Assembly (NCBI GenBank): GCA_958450325.1
Contig: OY288247.1
Location: 57,353,701-57,417,700 of the forward strand
Source: Agrostemma githago
Taxonomy: Eukaryota > Streptophyta > Magnoliopsida > Caryophyllales > Caryophyllaceae
Direction: 5' to 3'
DNA: 64,000 nt
Every line of letters begins with the position of its first letter. Positions within the stretch are counted from its first letter, which is position 1. Below are positions 10,002-22,900 of the stretch, piece after piece. A program made the position numbers and the translations under genes. The notes below the pieces were generated by a model. That model was not told the DNA's origin. It saw only the letters and a list, made by a program, of their open reading frames with translations, and ran no database searches.

Positions 10002-12005
10002 AAAGAAAATAAGCGAAAAGGGCAAAAAATGGGCGTAGGTGTAATCATGTCACCTAGCCCGGATTTTATACAAATTGGAAAAATTGAGAGAGATGAAAAG
10101 ATTTGGATTTTCAAATTGGTCAATGACGTAATCACATCACCAAGGACCAGGAGCAATACCAAGGCCGAAACGGCGACACCATTTAAGGGAACAAACTTGC
10201 AAAGTTTAGTTAAAAGTGAATAATCATCCCAACGATAACAATAGATTAGGAATTGGACACACCCTAATATATGTAATTATACTCTTATAGACACACCTAC
10301 CCAACCCATGCTCTATTACCCATGACACCGCCACCGACTCAGGGAGAGGGACTAGTTCGAAGAATCATCACCGTACGATGGACTAGGAGACCCAGAGAAA
10401 TATGGCATACCCTCGGATGACGCCTAGGGAGAGAATTCATCAGGGCCGTCACTCAATGAGAGGGCATAGTCTAGCTCAATCTCGTAGAGGTTATAGATCG
10501 TACGACCCTCGGGTAATGTATAATGAGCATACTCCCAGACTCCCCTTCCCCCCGACTCTGTTTTTGTCAGTCTATACTCACTGGGACCTAAACGGAGGTC
10601 CCAATTGTGGTGAATGAGGATGGTGGTACGGGGTATGTTGGGTACAATTATGGCACGTTCACGGCTAATATAGATGAGGCGATGATGAGGAACATGGAAT
10701 ATCCAAGTAGGGAAGTAGGCCTCGTCGAGCCAAATGGAATTGTCAAGCTAGGTAAAGTGATCGGTCGAGTAGCCCAATTTGTTTGCAATAACCGTAACTA
10801 GACCTACAAAATCTAAGAAGGGGCATTGGGTATTGATAATTTGTTGAAAATGCAATGCCACGACGATGGGTAGGTCTATAGGAATCGAATTACCGATCAA
10901 AGAGTCTAGAATTAATTGCAAGACACACACATTAAGAGAGTAGATATTATCGACAGAGGGCACTAAGCTATGTGAGAGGATTTCACAGAAGTAGCGAATG
11001 GCGGGGTTACTGTAATCCCCATGAAAATTCTAACGCAATATTGTGGCGGAATCACTATAGAGTTGGGATTAAAGCATACTGTAGCTATGTGTTAATTAAT
11101 TAAATGGTAAAGTCGATACTTAAGCCATTAATTAAAAATGGCTAAATTAAAACAATCCACAAAAAGGGTTTAACAATCTATAGTACGCAAAATTATTAGT
11201 AAATAAGTAGGATCCAACTACCCGCTAGCCCACCAGAAGGAAAACACAAACACCTGCCATGTTAAAAACTTAACAGCCACGATCAGTGAGGAGCAACGTC
11301 AACGTTCTCTCAGCCGAATTACAGTATTTTAAAACTGTAATTACTATTATAGAAAAATAGTAGAAACGGAAACAGTAAAACATTGTAATAAAAATAAGCT
11401 TACAGTGAAAAACTTCACACATCGAAACTATATAATAAAAATGAGTTTTCCGAAGAAAACATAAAATATTTGCCAACCTGCAAACCAAAATATATCGATA
11501 ATAATAAAATATTCAAAATGGCGTTATGGATAGAATTAGTGTAGACGGCTAGACTTTCACCAGGATAATACTTGAAACTAGATTCGAGAACTTTAGTCTT
11601 AATGCATATCGGACTTAAGTCTCTAACTAGGAAACTCAACCATAACAGGACTGCGTGCAACGAGGTCCTGGTTTATGTAGTGTACATCCCTCCTGGACAC
11701 AAACCATGTCCAGTTTAACCCGACGCGACTTACACGATGTGATATCTAAGTTTAAGGTCAACATACACTCTCCTGAACACAAACCACGCTCAGTTCAACA
11801 ACCAATGTGCCTCATAATGACACACCAGCCTTACAGTTGATGGCAAAACGTATATCTTGGACCGTATCACTCTAACCTCACACTTGTCCTTATTTTATAA
11901 CTCCAAAACAAGCCATTATCGATATTCAAATGAGACAATCATTGTAAATGATATGGAGATAAAAGGAAAAATCATTACATTCTAAAAGAGCAAACTTTCT
12001 ATTTT

Positions 12006-15000
12006 TGTAATCCCCTAGAAATTCAACGCAATATAGTGGCGGAAACACTGTAGATGTGGGATTATAACACACTGTAACTAAGTCTTGATTAAATGAAAAC
12101 GGTAAGTCAATGCATAAGCCATTGAATAAAAATGGCTTAAATAAAAACAATCCATAAAAAAGGTTTAACAATCCAAAGTACAAAACTTAGTAATCAGTGA
12201 AGCAGGATCCGTAACTACTCGCTAGCCCACCCGAAGGAAAACACATATACCTGCCATGTTAAAAACATAACAACCACAATCAGTGAGGAGCAACGACGAC
12301 GTTCTCCCGGCCATATTACAAGATTTTAAAACTGTAATTAATATTATATGAAAATAGTAAAAACAGAAAACATTGAAACATCATAATAAAAATAAGCTTT
12401 CAGTGAAAAACTTCGCACATCGAAACAATATAATAAAAATGAGTTTTCTGGAGAAAACATAAAATATTTGCCAACCTGCAAACCAAAATATATCGATAAT
12501 AATAAAATATTCAGAATGGCGGCGTTATGGATATAATTAGTGTTGAAGGCTAGACTTTCACTAGGAGAATACTAAAAATTAGCTTTGAGAACTTAGTTCA
12601 AACAAATCAAATTCGATCTCTAACTAGGCTACTCAACCATAATAGGACGACGACTTATAAATGCGTGGCCCTAGTTTAAGACAATGCACACCCCTCCTGG
12701 GATTATCTGTCACCCAGTTCAACTTATGACGGCGACTTACAGCGAGGTCTAAGCTTAAGGTCAAAATATACACAACTTCGGGATACCTGTCACCCGGTTC
12801 AACAACTAATGTACCGATTCCTGATACACTATCCTTATAGTTGACGGCAAAAATGTAAACCCCACACTTGTTCTTATTCCATAACTCAAAAAAAAAGTCA
12901 TTATCGATATTCAAATAGATAATCATTATAAATAATATGGAGAAAAGAAAATAATCAATATATTCTAAAAGAGGAAACTTTCTATTTTAGAGAACTTCTA
13001 TATTTAGAAAATTTACAAAAATAGCATTATATAAAATTATCAAAAATATTAGTTCATACTAATAAAACATTTTTAGTAAACGATACAGATTTAAAAACTA
13101 ATACTTTCGGCCTTAACGATATTAATTTCTAAAACGAGAACAATTGGGTTTACGAAATTATTAAAATATTATTCAAGTGTATATAAAATGATTAAAAATG
13201 TCTTAAACATTTTAATACTACTAATTAGGGTGTTTCCGAAATTTATAAAACTAAAATTCCCTAATTATTAATAGTTTTGACAAAACAAGCATAAATAGGA
13301 TTTTACGACAAATATCACAATAAATCATTTAACGTCTTTTATTTCATTAAACAATTAAAAAATTTTAGAATATGATAAGGGGTGATTTAATTTTTAAAGT
13401 GTCATATTTCAACATTTTCAAAATTGCTGGAAAAATGGTTCATTTAACTGAAACGAAGCATTTTAGCGATAAATCGTAATTTTGTTCAAATATCAATACT
13501 ATCATTTAAAGGCTTCGATAAATGGTACAAAAAATATATAAAATAGGTAAAATACATTTTTGGACATTCTGTCCAGAAAAATAAATTTTCCAGAATCTGT
13601 AAACTCGGTTTTTAAAGGGTTTTCTCGTTAATCGTCTAATCTCGACAATAATGATTAATAAAAATAGTAACTACAAAACGATTTAAGTATTAATATCCAA
13701 AAATTATTATTCAACCTAAAAATTGTGAATTTCTAGAAACTTAAAATTTTCCCAAAATGTTAAAATTCCAGAATTCGTAAAATTTAGTAAAACCATCATT
13801 TAAAGCTCGTTTTCACAATTAACGATCTTTTTAATAAAATTGCCGTTCCTAATTTTTTTATTAAAACAATAAAATCATTAAAATACATATTTCACAAGAA
13901 AATATCAGGGACATTTTTTTCAGATTCAAAAACAAAATCAGAAATCGGGAATTAAAATGACAAATACGGTTTTCACGATAAACGAGAATATCAAGTGATT
14001 AATTAATTCACCCACTTAAGGATCCCCAAATTTTTTTAAAACATTCATAAAAAAAAATTTCATCAGAAAGGTTATCCGCGCCAAATTTCAGATTAAAATA
14101 AAATGTTTAAGTATAAGAACTAAAAATTGGCTTTTAATTGTTTTTGTCCGAAAACAGTAATAATTCAATAATTGATACTTAAAATATCATAAAAATACAA
14201 AATTATCAAAAATCATCAAAAACATCATTTTTAGAGAATATATTCATATTTTACATGTTTAGGCCAAATATTACGATTTTAAAAAATAATATAACAATTT
14301 AACGTTAATCTCGTAAAAGCGATAAAAATACCGAAACATGCAAATTTACGACTTTTAAAAGTTTTCCAAAATATGAGGCATACATATATTGTCAAAAATA
14401 AAATTTTAATTATATACATGCAATTACACAAATAAAATCAAGCAATATCGAGTAACATCAACGTTACCTCTAATCCAAGTCCGAATCTACGATGTATTCG
14501 CCTTCTTCGGGATTGCTTTGGAAGCCTAAAAATATATTAATTCCATGGTATGAAAATACCATAAGATCGTTGAAAAATCAAGGTGACAACGATTGGAAAT
14601 GAAATCGATTAATACCTTAACGAAGGAGACGGAAAGAGGATCGAAACAAGAGAAAAATAAGAGATGGAAATGGACGATCAAGGACTCGATTTTGAGCAGA
14701 AAAGTGTTATATTTTTCTGTTATTGTCAAGCAAATTGAGAGGAAAGGGAAGAGTATTTGCCTTGAATAAATTGGTGAATGAATTAATAAAAGAGTATGCA
14801 AGGTTTATGCATAAATGAGACTTTAAAATTGATGAAAACAAGACTACACTAACTTGATAAAACCAGCCAAATGAAGTGTGTATGGAGTATGAAAAGTTTA
14901 TTCTTAATTCAGCCAAAAGAAATGAGAAGAAAGAAAATATCTAAAAGCTTAATCCGTGTTATAAAATAAAATGTAGTAAAAATGTAATGCACTGTGTGAC

Positions 15001-15496
15001 ATGGGGGTCACGATCCACACAAGGAAAATATGAGCCAAAATTATTTGTAGGTTGATAAAAAGAAAGATCGTAAAATTATTAAAGTTGTTTTAAAGCAATT
15101 CGAGTAAACCTCGCGTTGGAAAACAATTATTTACGAAACTTTTTGTAAAATTAAAGATCGTAAAATTTTTGTAAATAAAAATATTTCTTAGATGGAAATA
15201 TCATATAAGCGTGTTTGGATAATTTTAGAGAAAATAAATAACTCAATTCCAAGCTTAAAACGCTAGTTCGTAGAAAGAAATAGAATTTCTCGCGGAAAAA
15301 TACATACTTTACGGTAAAAATCAAATAAATGGGTTTAAAAAAATTAAAATCTTTTAAAATAAAGATAAATATTATTTGACTTGAAAATAAAAATAATGCT
15401 TGGAAAAATGATAAAACAGAAGGACGAAACGTGATAGAGTTATGACAAAGTCATAACGGAAAAGATAAAAGCGTTAGGAAAATAACGGGTGTTACA
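12006..15496 (-). mobile_element. Solo LTR subfamily A, copy 2, nested inside copy 1
   Basis: It starts TGTAATCCCC at 12006 and ends GGGTGTTACA at 15496, 3,491 bp. The 5-bp duplication ATTTT flanks it at 12001-12005 and 15497-15501. The host LTR reads on smoothly across the gap: its left part stops at the end of CAAACTTTCTATTTT and its right part starts at ATTTTAGGAAAC. The two LTRs are clearly homologous along their length, so this insertion is visible only through the target duplication and the broken colinearity. It contains no gene. Confidence 0.93.
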
Positions 15497-17828
15497 ATTT
15501 TAGGAAACTTATATTTTTAGAAACTTTACTAAAAATAGCCTCATATCAAAATATCAAAAATTTTAGTTCATACTAATACAACATTTTTTTTGTAAACAAT
15601 ATAGATTTATAAAACTAATACTTTCGGCCTTAACGATACTAGTCTCTAAAATAAGGATAAATGGGTATATGAAATTATTGAATATCATACAAGTGTTTGT
15701 TAAATTATTAATATATTAAATGCCTTATTACTACTAATTAGGGTGTTTTCCAAAACATATAAAACTAAAATTCCGTAATTATTAATAATTTCGACAAAAC
15801 AAACGTAAATAGAATTTTACGGCAAATTTCAAAATAAATCATTTAACAACTTTAATTTCATTAAACAATTAAAAAAATGTTCGAATATGATAAGGGGTGA
15901 TTTAACTCATAAAGTTTCAGATTTCAATATTTTCAAAATTGCTGGAAAAATAATTCATTTAACTGAAATAGAGCATTTTAACGATAAATCATAATTTTGT
16001 CCAAAAATCAATACTATCATTTAAAGACTTCGATAAATAGTAAAAAACTTATGTAAAATAGCTAAAATATATTTTGGAATTCTGTCAAGAATTTTTTTTT
16101 CCAGAATCTGCAAACTCGGTTTTTTTAAATAATCTCGACAATAATGATTAATAAAAATAGCAATTACTATAATTTTCCAGAAACTATCAATTTTCCAGAT
16201 TTCCTAAATTTCAAAAAAACCGTCTTTTAAAACCCGTTTCCACAATTAACGATTCTCTTAATAAAACTTGTCGTTCCTGATATTTTAATAAAGCACTAAA
16301 AATAATAAAAATGTGTTTTTATCAAGAAAGTATCATGAAATTTTTTTCCATACTCAAAACAAAAATCATAAATCAGGAATTAAAATGACAAACACGGTTT
16401 TAACGATAAACGACGATTTAAAGTGATTAATTAATTCACCCACTTAACACTTCTGAAAAATTATGAAAAAATTCCAAAATTTGTTTTTCATCAGAAAGGT
16501 TATCCATGACAAATTTCTGATTAAAATAAAATGTTCAAATGCTAGAACTAAAAATCGACTTTTAATCGTTTTTGTCCGAAAGCACTAATAATTCAATAAT
16601 CGATACTTAAAATATCAGAAAAATAAAAAATTATCCAAAATAATCAAAAACATCATTTTTACAAAATATATTCATATCTTACATGTTTAGGCCGAATATT
16701 ACGATTTACAAAATAATATAACAATTTAATCGTTAATCTCGTAAAAAAGATAAAAATACCGATACATGGAAATTTTTACGACTTTTAACATTTCTTGATT
16801 ATATGACATACATATATTGTCAAAAATAAAATTATAATAATATACATGCAATTACACAAATAAAATCAAGCAATACCAAGTAACATTGACGTTACCTTCA
16901 ATCCAAATCCGAGTCTACGATAAATTCGTCGGTTTCGGGGTCGTCCAAGAATCCTATATCACACGACATACATGGTACAAAAATACCATGAGAAAACTAA
17001 AAGATTCAAGGTAAATATCGATCAGAAATAACATCAATTATTACCTTAACGAAGGAAATGAAATAACGATTAATTTGGAGATGAAAATGTGACGATCAAG
17101 ATGTACTCGATTTAGAGACAAAACTTGGCTGGAAAAGCTGCTGAAACTCACGGCCAAAGGAGAGGAAATGAAGAGCATTTTTTTGTTTAATGTAGTAGAA
17201 TGAAATAAATGAAAAAGTGATGAAATGTGAGAATGAATGTGGTCTTTAAAATTGATAAAAACCATGCTTTTATCACATAAAACAAATGGCCAAAGGTTAA
17301 GGAGGGAGTGTGAAGAGTCTTGCAATAAGTCACCAAATTGATTGTAAGAAAAGGAAAAAAAATCTAAGGCTTTATCATATAATAAAACTAAGTGTGTAAA
17401 AAAAATGTGAAGGTGTGTGACCAAGGGTGTCACGGTCCAAAAAGGAGTCAGAAGGGCCTCTTTTAATTGTAGGTTGCTAAAAAATAAGAATCGTAAAGTT
17501 ATTAAAAGCATTTCAAACCAATTTGAGTAAACCTTGCGTTAGAAATTAATTATTTACGAAACTTTGTAATAAAATCATGAAAGGCTAAATTTTCGTAATT
17601 AAAAAACATTTCTTAGTTGGAAATATTATATAAATATGTTCGGACATATCTAGAAAAGATAAATAAGTCAAACCGGGGATCAAAACGTTGGTTCGTTGAA
17701 AAGTATAATTCTCCGCGAATAAATAAATAGTTCGCGATAAAAATTTAAGTAAATGAATTTGTAGAAAAATAAAATGACTAAAATCCCTTGAAGAAAATGA
17801 ATAGTGTTTGACTCAAAAATAATAAGAT

Positions 17829-18404
17829 GGGTTTTTCTATGGGCTACCCCTCAACTATCGGCTTTTCCAAGTGGTATCCCCGCCTTTTTCGAAATACAAA
17901 GTGTACCCCCTAAACTTTGTAAATTACTCTATATTGTAACCAAAGTTAAAATTTTCCAACAAAAATTTCTCAATTGATGATATAAATAGCAATTATTCCC
18001 TATTTAACTTTCATCAACCATGATATATTCCTTCAATTTGCATCATTTTCTCGAAAAACTTCATTCCACTACATACACTACGACATAGGGGTGACGAAGA
18101 GATTGAGGTTGAAGGATTTAAAAGAGTGAGGGAGATAGGTCGACGTCGGCCGACAACAGAGGTGCGTTGTGATGAGCATTTGGTGGCTTGGTGAATGGTA
18201 AAGAAAAAGAGGTGGTTTGAGCATCAAATTGGATTGATTAATATGTTAATTATTTATTTTTTTAAAAACAATTGTAATGCACTTATCACTTGGTTATGAT
18301 ATGGAGTGATAAGTAAAGTTTAGGGGTACACCTTGTAATTCGAAAAAAGCGGGGGTACCACTTGGAAAAGCCAATAGTTGAGGGGCACCCCATAGGAAAA
18401 ACCC
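17829..18404. mobile_element. Mutator-type MITE (576 bp) with about 90-bp TIRs
   Basis: The left end GGGTTTTTCTATGGGCTACC and the right end, reverse-complemented as GGGTTTTTCCTATGGGGTGC, begin an inverted repeat that continues for about 90 bp, including CTTTTCCAAGTGGTA. The flanks carry the 9-bp duplication TAATAAGAT (17820-17828 and 18405-18413). Long inverted repeats plus a 9-bp target duplication are diagnostic of Mutator-like elements. There is no transposase, so it is non-autonomous and was mobilised in trans. It sits in LTR copy 1. Confidence 0.93.
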
Positions 18405-19018
18405 TAATAAGATTTTAGAAGAATGAGGGAAACAAAAGGCAGAATTGACACCGAGTCATGACAGAGTCATAACAGAAAAGATAAAAGCGCTAGGAAAATA
18501 GCAGGTGTTACAGTTACGTATCTCGAAGGCAGAAGATAATTCGGCCGAGTAACCCCCTTTACAACGTGAGATTCGTTTCGAGAAATCTCTCCTATAACAC
18601 ATGCTTGAATATTGCCCGATGGTGCATCGAGTCCAGTACCCAAAGAGGGTAGGCCTAGTGCGAGGCCGAACTCGAGAATGGTTAAACTGTGAGATTTGCC
18701 GAATAATTGGAATTTGATTACTCTAGGTGTGGTCGGGTGGTCAAGTGTAAAGGTCCCTAGGAACTCACATGTTAAATTCTTATATGTGAAAGTCGCAAGA
18801 CTAAAGAGTTCACTAGTGTCGGTTCGAGACGATAAACCTTTAATATCGTCAATGATACCCAAGTTAGTCATTGTGTGAGGACAAGGCCAACGAGTACTCT
18901 GAAAGATCTTTTCAGAGAAAGCGCGAGATAATGGGGAACTTAGATAAGGTAAATTGGTAGAATTAGAAGTGGAAGACATACCTTGTTTCTGAGAAGCTCG
19001 CCTTGACCTTGTTTCCAT

Positions 19019-19490
19019 AATGAAGAACTTGCAAAATTGTTCCGGAATAAACTTTGCTTCACTTCTACGAAACCCGAGTTAATCACACAATTGAATGGAA
19101 TGGAGATATGGAGATGGTTGGCATTTGGAAGGTGTTATGTGAATGTGATAAATGAAATGAGAAGTGATGAGGTGAAAAGGGAATAGAGTGGAGGTGATAT
19201 ATATAAAGGTTTGGTGGAGGGAAAGTAAAGTTTCAAATGTTTGGATTTTGTTTTAGAGAAATATTTGGTGGTTTTGATTGGGAGGGAAAGTTATGTGTGT
19301 ATTTTTGGCAAATGAGGGAAATGATTCTTGTAATGAGAGGATGAGATGGTGATCCGGCCAAGTCAACGGTGAAGTTTCACCCAATCAGATACCATCGGGT
19401 GAAATTTCACCAGATGGTTTCTTTCATTAAAATTCGTCTGCAAAACTTTTCACCGCAGGGCGAAGTTTCGCCTGACTGTTTTTGGACAAT
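19019..19490 (-). other. Spacer between Athila-like integrase and accessory ORF, part 1
   Basis: This lies upstream of the minus-strand ORF start at 19018 and continues at 33086 after the insertion of LTR-B copy 3 (TSD ACAAT). It contains palindromic phrases ATCGGGTGAAATTTCACC and GGGCGAAGTTTCGCC at about 19402-19475. No ORF is seen. It probably serves as leader or promoter zone for the third ORF. Confidence 0.5.
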
Positions 19491-21289
19491 TGTAATCCCC
19501 TAGAAATTCTAACGCAATACAGTGGTGTGAACACTGTAGAGTTGGGATTAAAACACACTGACATTATTTCTTATTAAAAGAAACGGTAAGTCAGTACAAA
19601 GACCACTTTTTACAAAAGAGCTAAAAAGAAAATTCTCCAAATGGGCTTATACAAATTCATAAATTACATAAATGAAGAAAGAGTAGGATCCACGCTACTC
19701 GCTAGCTCACACCCAAAAACTAGCATGAAATACCTCTCATGTTATAAACATAACAACTACATCAGTGGGGAGTAACTCAGACGTTCTCCCAGCCATATTA
19801 TATCATATGGAAAATAATAGTATTATTATATCAAAATATTTAAAATGGAAAAGCATTAAAATGATATTATAAAAATAAGTTTTTAGAGAAACTTAAAACA
19901 CTTGTCAACCTGCAAGTCAAATATCAATCGATAATAATAATATACAAAATGGCATTATGGAAATTCGATCAGTGTGCACAAGGCTAGACTTTCACTAGGG
20001 ATATACTAAAACTAGCTTCGAGAACTTCAGTCTTAACACATATTGGGCTTCAATCTCTAATCTAGGCAACTCAACCATAGTAGGACGGCGAATTATCAAT
20101 GCGAGGTCCTAGCTTAAGTAATATACACCCCTCCTGGACACCAAATGTATCCAGTTCAACAACCAATGCATCCCAAATAGATACAACAGCCTTATAGTTG
20201 ATGGCAAAATAGTACATCCTAGACTGTATTACTTTAACCCCACACTCGTCCTTATTCCATAATTCCTAAACAACCATTATCGATATTGAAAAAAAAAACC
20301 ATTGTAAATAATATGAAAATAAAAGAAATAAACATTTTATATAAAAGGGAAACTTTCTATAAATAGAAATTTACTAATTTTACAAACTTACTTAAAATAG
20401 AAATAGTCTTATAGAAAATACGTAAGTTATTAAAATAAGTGAAATGTATTAAAAATAGCATTACTAATGGAATTAATAATTTATTATTATCGCTGTTATC
20501 ATAACTTAATATATTTCTAAATTCGTTACTCAAAATATAAATAAAATATAATAATTCAATATATAGTATTTAATAAATAATTAGGAAATCGAGTTAAAAC
20601 TATAAATTTTAGAAAAGAGATGTTTTAAGAAAAATGATATAAAATTAATTGAGTCAACGAGTTTTATAAATGAAATATGATTTACAACGATTTCAAATTA
20701 TTTTTAACAAATAGCTTTTATTAATAAATAATACGGATTTTACTAAAAATAGTCAATCTGAAACAAATAAGAGATTATTAGTGAAAATAGTCTCAACTAA
20801 AAATGTATTTCAAACAAAACGACTATCTTCTAGTTTATTAGTATAAAGCGTAAAACGAAAACTAATTTATTAAATGAGTACAGAAACCGCGATTATTATA
20901 TTTAAAGTACTATTTGATTTGAAATTATAAATTAACGAAATACGACGAAAATATGAAATCGACATTTTTTAGTTGCCACTGTCACGATAACCAACAAAAT
21001 ATTATAACGATCATGAATAATAAAGTTACTAACGATTTATAAAACGATATCGAAAGTTGTAAAATATTTGTAAGGTACACAATTTTAAAAAAAAATTATT
21101 AGCAAATAATAAATATTTAAAATTAGAAAACCGAAGTTAAAATATTTACTGCATACTACTCAAACATACGATATAAAATCGAGTAACATCCTAAAGTTAC
21201 CTTGAGTAAATCGTCAATGTATTTGCCCTTAGAACCAAGCTCCGACCCTTGATACTTCTACAAAATTGATTCAAAATTGGTTTGAAACG

Positions 21290-22045
21290 GGATGACAAGG
21301 GCAGGTAGTACACAACTAAAAGAGCGAAATCCGAAGATAAAAATAAAGAAAGAGGGAGAAGAGAACGATGATAAGAAGGGACCACGACCCACAACCCGAA
21401 TAAGACGAGAACCAGCAGCAGTGATAGAAACAGTAGCAAAAGAAACCAAACACACCGCAAATAAAATCGAGCAGTAGTGGTAGCGATAAAACAACAACAA
21501 CAACAACGATGCACATCAGTAAGAGCACCAATAGAACAATTGAAACGGGAACAAGGAAGGTGAAGGAAGAAAAGAGGAGCAAGAAGACACGAACAGCAGT
21601 TGCAGCGCACAACACGACATCAATAACAGCAAAAACGAATCAGCAACACGACAGAAAACCATGGACAACAACTAAGGTAACACGACCACGCAATGAACAA
21701 GAAAACACGAGAAGAAAAGAAAGGGAGAAGAAGAACGAGAAATAAAAAGAACGAGAATGAAGATAAGTAGCCATGATAATGACATCCACGCACAAACTGA
21801 ACCAGAGATCCGAACAATACGAAACAGCAGCAACAAGTTGACATTAGCAGCAACAGATGAATCGAACAAGGGAAACAAGACTCTAAGAGTAGAGGAACGA
21901 AGGACAGGCCTCGAAACACGATAAAAACGAGAATAAAAGCAGTAGGCACGAACATCAGAACCAAGCTACGAAAATCAAGTAGCGAGGAAAACGAACAAAG
22001 CAACCAGACGCACCAAACAACATCAGCGGCAACAACGACCTTAAA
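21290..22045. other. T-poor purine/AC-rich tract inside LTR-B (continues at 31820-32480)
   Basis: For about 750 bp the plus strand is nearly free of runs containing T and is dominated by GAA, CAA, ACA and AGC words. The element's sense strand (minus) is therefore a long pyrimidine-rich stretch. This gives spurious long open frames on both strands (for example minus 21197-21610). It is LTR sequence, not a gene. The same tract occurs at 54554-55330 and 60790-61740. Confidence 0.75.
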
Positions 22046-22050
22046 GGATG
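22046..22050 (+). repeat. Target site duplication of the copia element (left)
   Basis: GGATG directly precedes the left LTR and is repeated directly after the right LTR at 31815-31819. A 5-bp duplication is the rule for copia integration and fixes both element ends. Confidence 0.95.
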
Positions 22051-22631
22051 TGTTGAACCTTGGGTTGAATGCCTTATATGTTTTGAACCTTGGGTTGAAT
22101 GCCTTATATGTTTTGATTATATCAATGCTTTAATTGTTTCAAAGTAACGTGATCATTGTGGAAGATCAGGTGGTTTATTACAGGAATAAGAGGAGCAAAA
22201 ACTCAAGAAAGCACCCGGACAAAAAGTTCAAGGAAGGACGGCGGCATAGGATCATAAATGTAAAGAGAATGAAGAAATTGTATGACAAGGATAGTATAAC
22301 CTTGAACAAGGTTATAGTAACCTTAGTAAACAACCACACACAATCCGCCAAGATCTAAATCTGAAATAGTTATTTTGTTATCTCGAAATCTTTGGTCGGT
22401 TGAATGAAGATAGGTCAAAGAAGGAAGTTATCTATCAAGAGAATAATAGTTTTCAAAATAAATGATTCTCAAAATATCTTGATCTCTCAAAGATATTAGA
22501 TAATCATTAACAAAGAAAACTAAATATATTATCTTGATTGATTGATATTTCACCCACCATATCTTCATTATGTGAGGAAGTACATCAATTAAGGTGATCT
22601 CCTTTCCCTTGTTAAAGAGGATGGGTTCACC

Positions 22632-22639
22632 TATAAATA
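22632..22639 (+). promoter_or_regulatory. TATA box of copia LTR promoter
   Basis: TATAAATA lies in the middle of the LTR and is conserved at 31039-31046 in the 3' LTR. It is placed as expected for the U3 promoter; the start site is inferred about 30 bp downstream. Confidence 0.7.
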
Positions 22640-22900
22640 CCATGTTCTTCCTCACTATTAGATACGACTTTGATACACATTTTTCTCTTTGCAAAAACAA
22701 AATCACATTTCTTTCAAAAGGCTTTCTGCAATACTTTTTAGTTTAACTCTTGGCTATATAAAATCGCGTTTTAATTGTTTACGCTTGGAAGTCATATAGT
22801 TTCATTATTCTCTCTAGACAATTGAAGTGTATTCATAGCTAGAGAAATTTTGTAAACTTGAATAGTATAGATACACGAGTCGAGTAGTGGTTACTCAATC

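Larger units (their letters stand above)
11011..18512 (-). mobile_element. Solo LTR of a Tekay/Del-like gypsy family, subfamily A, copy 1
   Basis: The ends are TGTAATCCCC (11011) and GGTGTTACA (18512) and the element is flanked by GTTAC at 11006-11010 and 18513-18517, a perfect 5-bp target site duplication. It contains two later insertions: a solo LTR at 12006-15496 and a MULE MITE at 17829-18404. With these and their duplicated sites removed it is about 3.42 kb, matching the 3.49-kb sister copies. The sense orientation is minus, judged from related copies with a primer site or PPT at their ends (58839 and 55955). No internal region remains, so it formed by LTR-LTR recombination. The A/T-rich interior has no ORF with a motif. 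Confidence 0.92.
10424..19018 (-). pseudogene. Athila-like accessory (ORF-1/env-position) protein gene, split by a solo LTR
   Basis: The gene reads on the minus strand from METRSRRASQKQ at 19018 to VTRPNYLLPSRYVT at 18513. There a solo LTR (11011-18512) interrupts it at the GTTAC target. It resumes from 11005 as AIRYFCEILSHSLVPSV, through QLILDSLIGNSIPIDLPIVV, and goes on to EYRLTKTES and a stop at 10424. Together that is about 360 codons. The protein resembles the plant-specific ATHILA ORF-1 family (PF03078); key stretches are EFLGTFTLDHP, IKFQLFGKSHSLTILEFGLA and LGLPSLGTG. It lies downstream of integrase (33622-34545) in the same orientation, the position of the third ORF of Athila/Calypso elements. 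Damage: LTR insertion, a one-base frame difference across the insertion point, and an in-frame TAG near 10770. Function is unknown; no membrane segment is obvious. Confidence 0.65.

Noticed and set aside
21197..22003. Several overlapping 80-137-codon frames on both strands (also 54497-55255 and 60770-61651)
   Set aside because: They arise from a T-poor tract without stop codons inside LTR-B. Translations are low-complexity Leu/Phe/Ser/Cys or Lys/Thr/Arg and occur on both strands in all frames.
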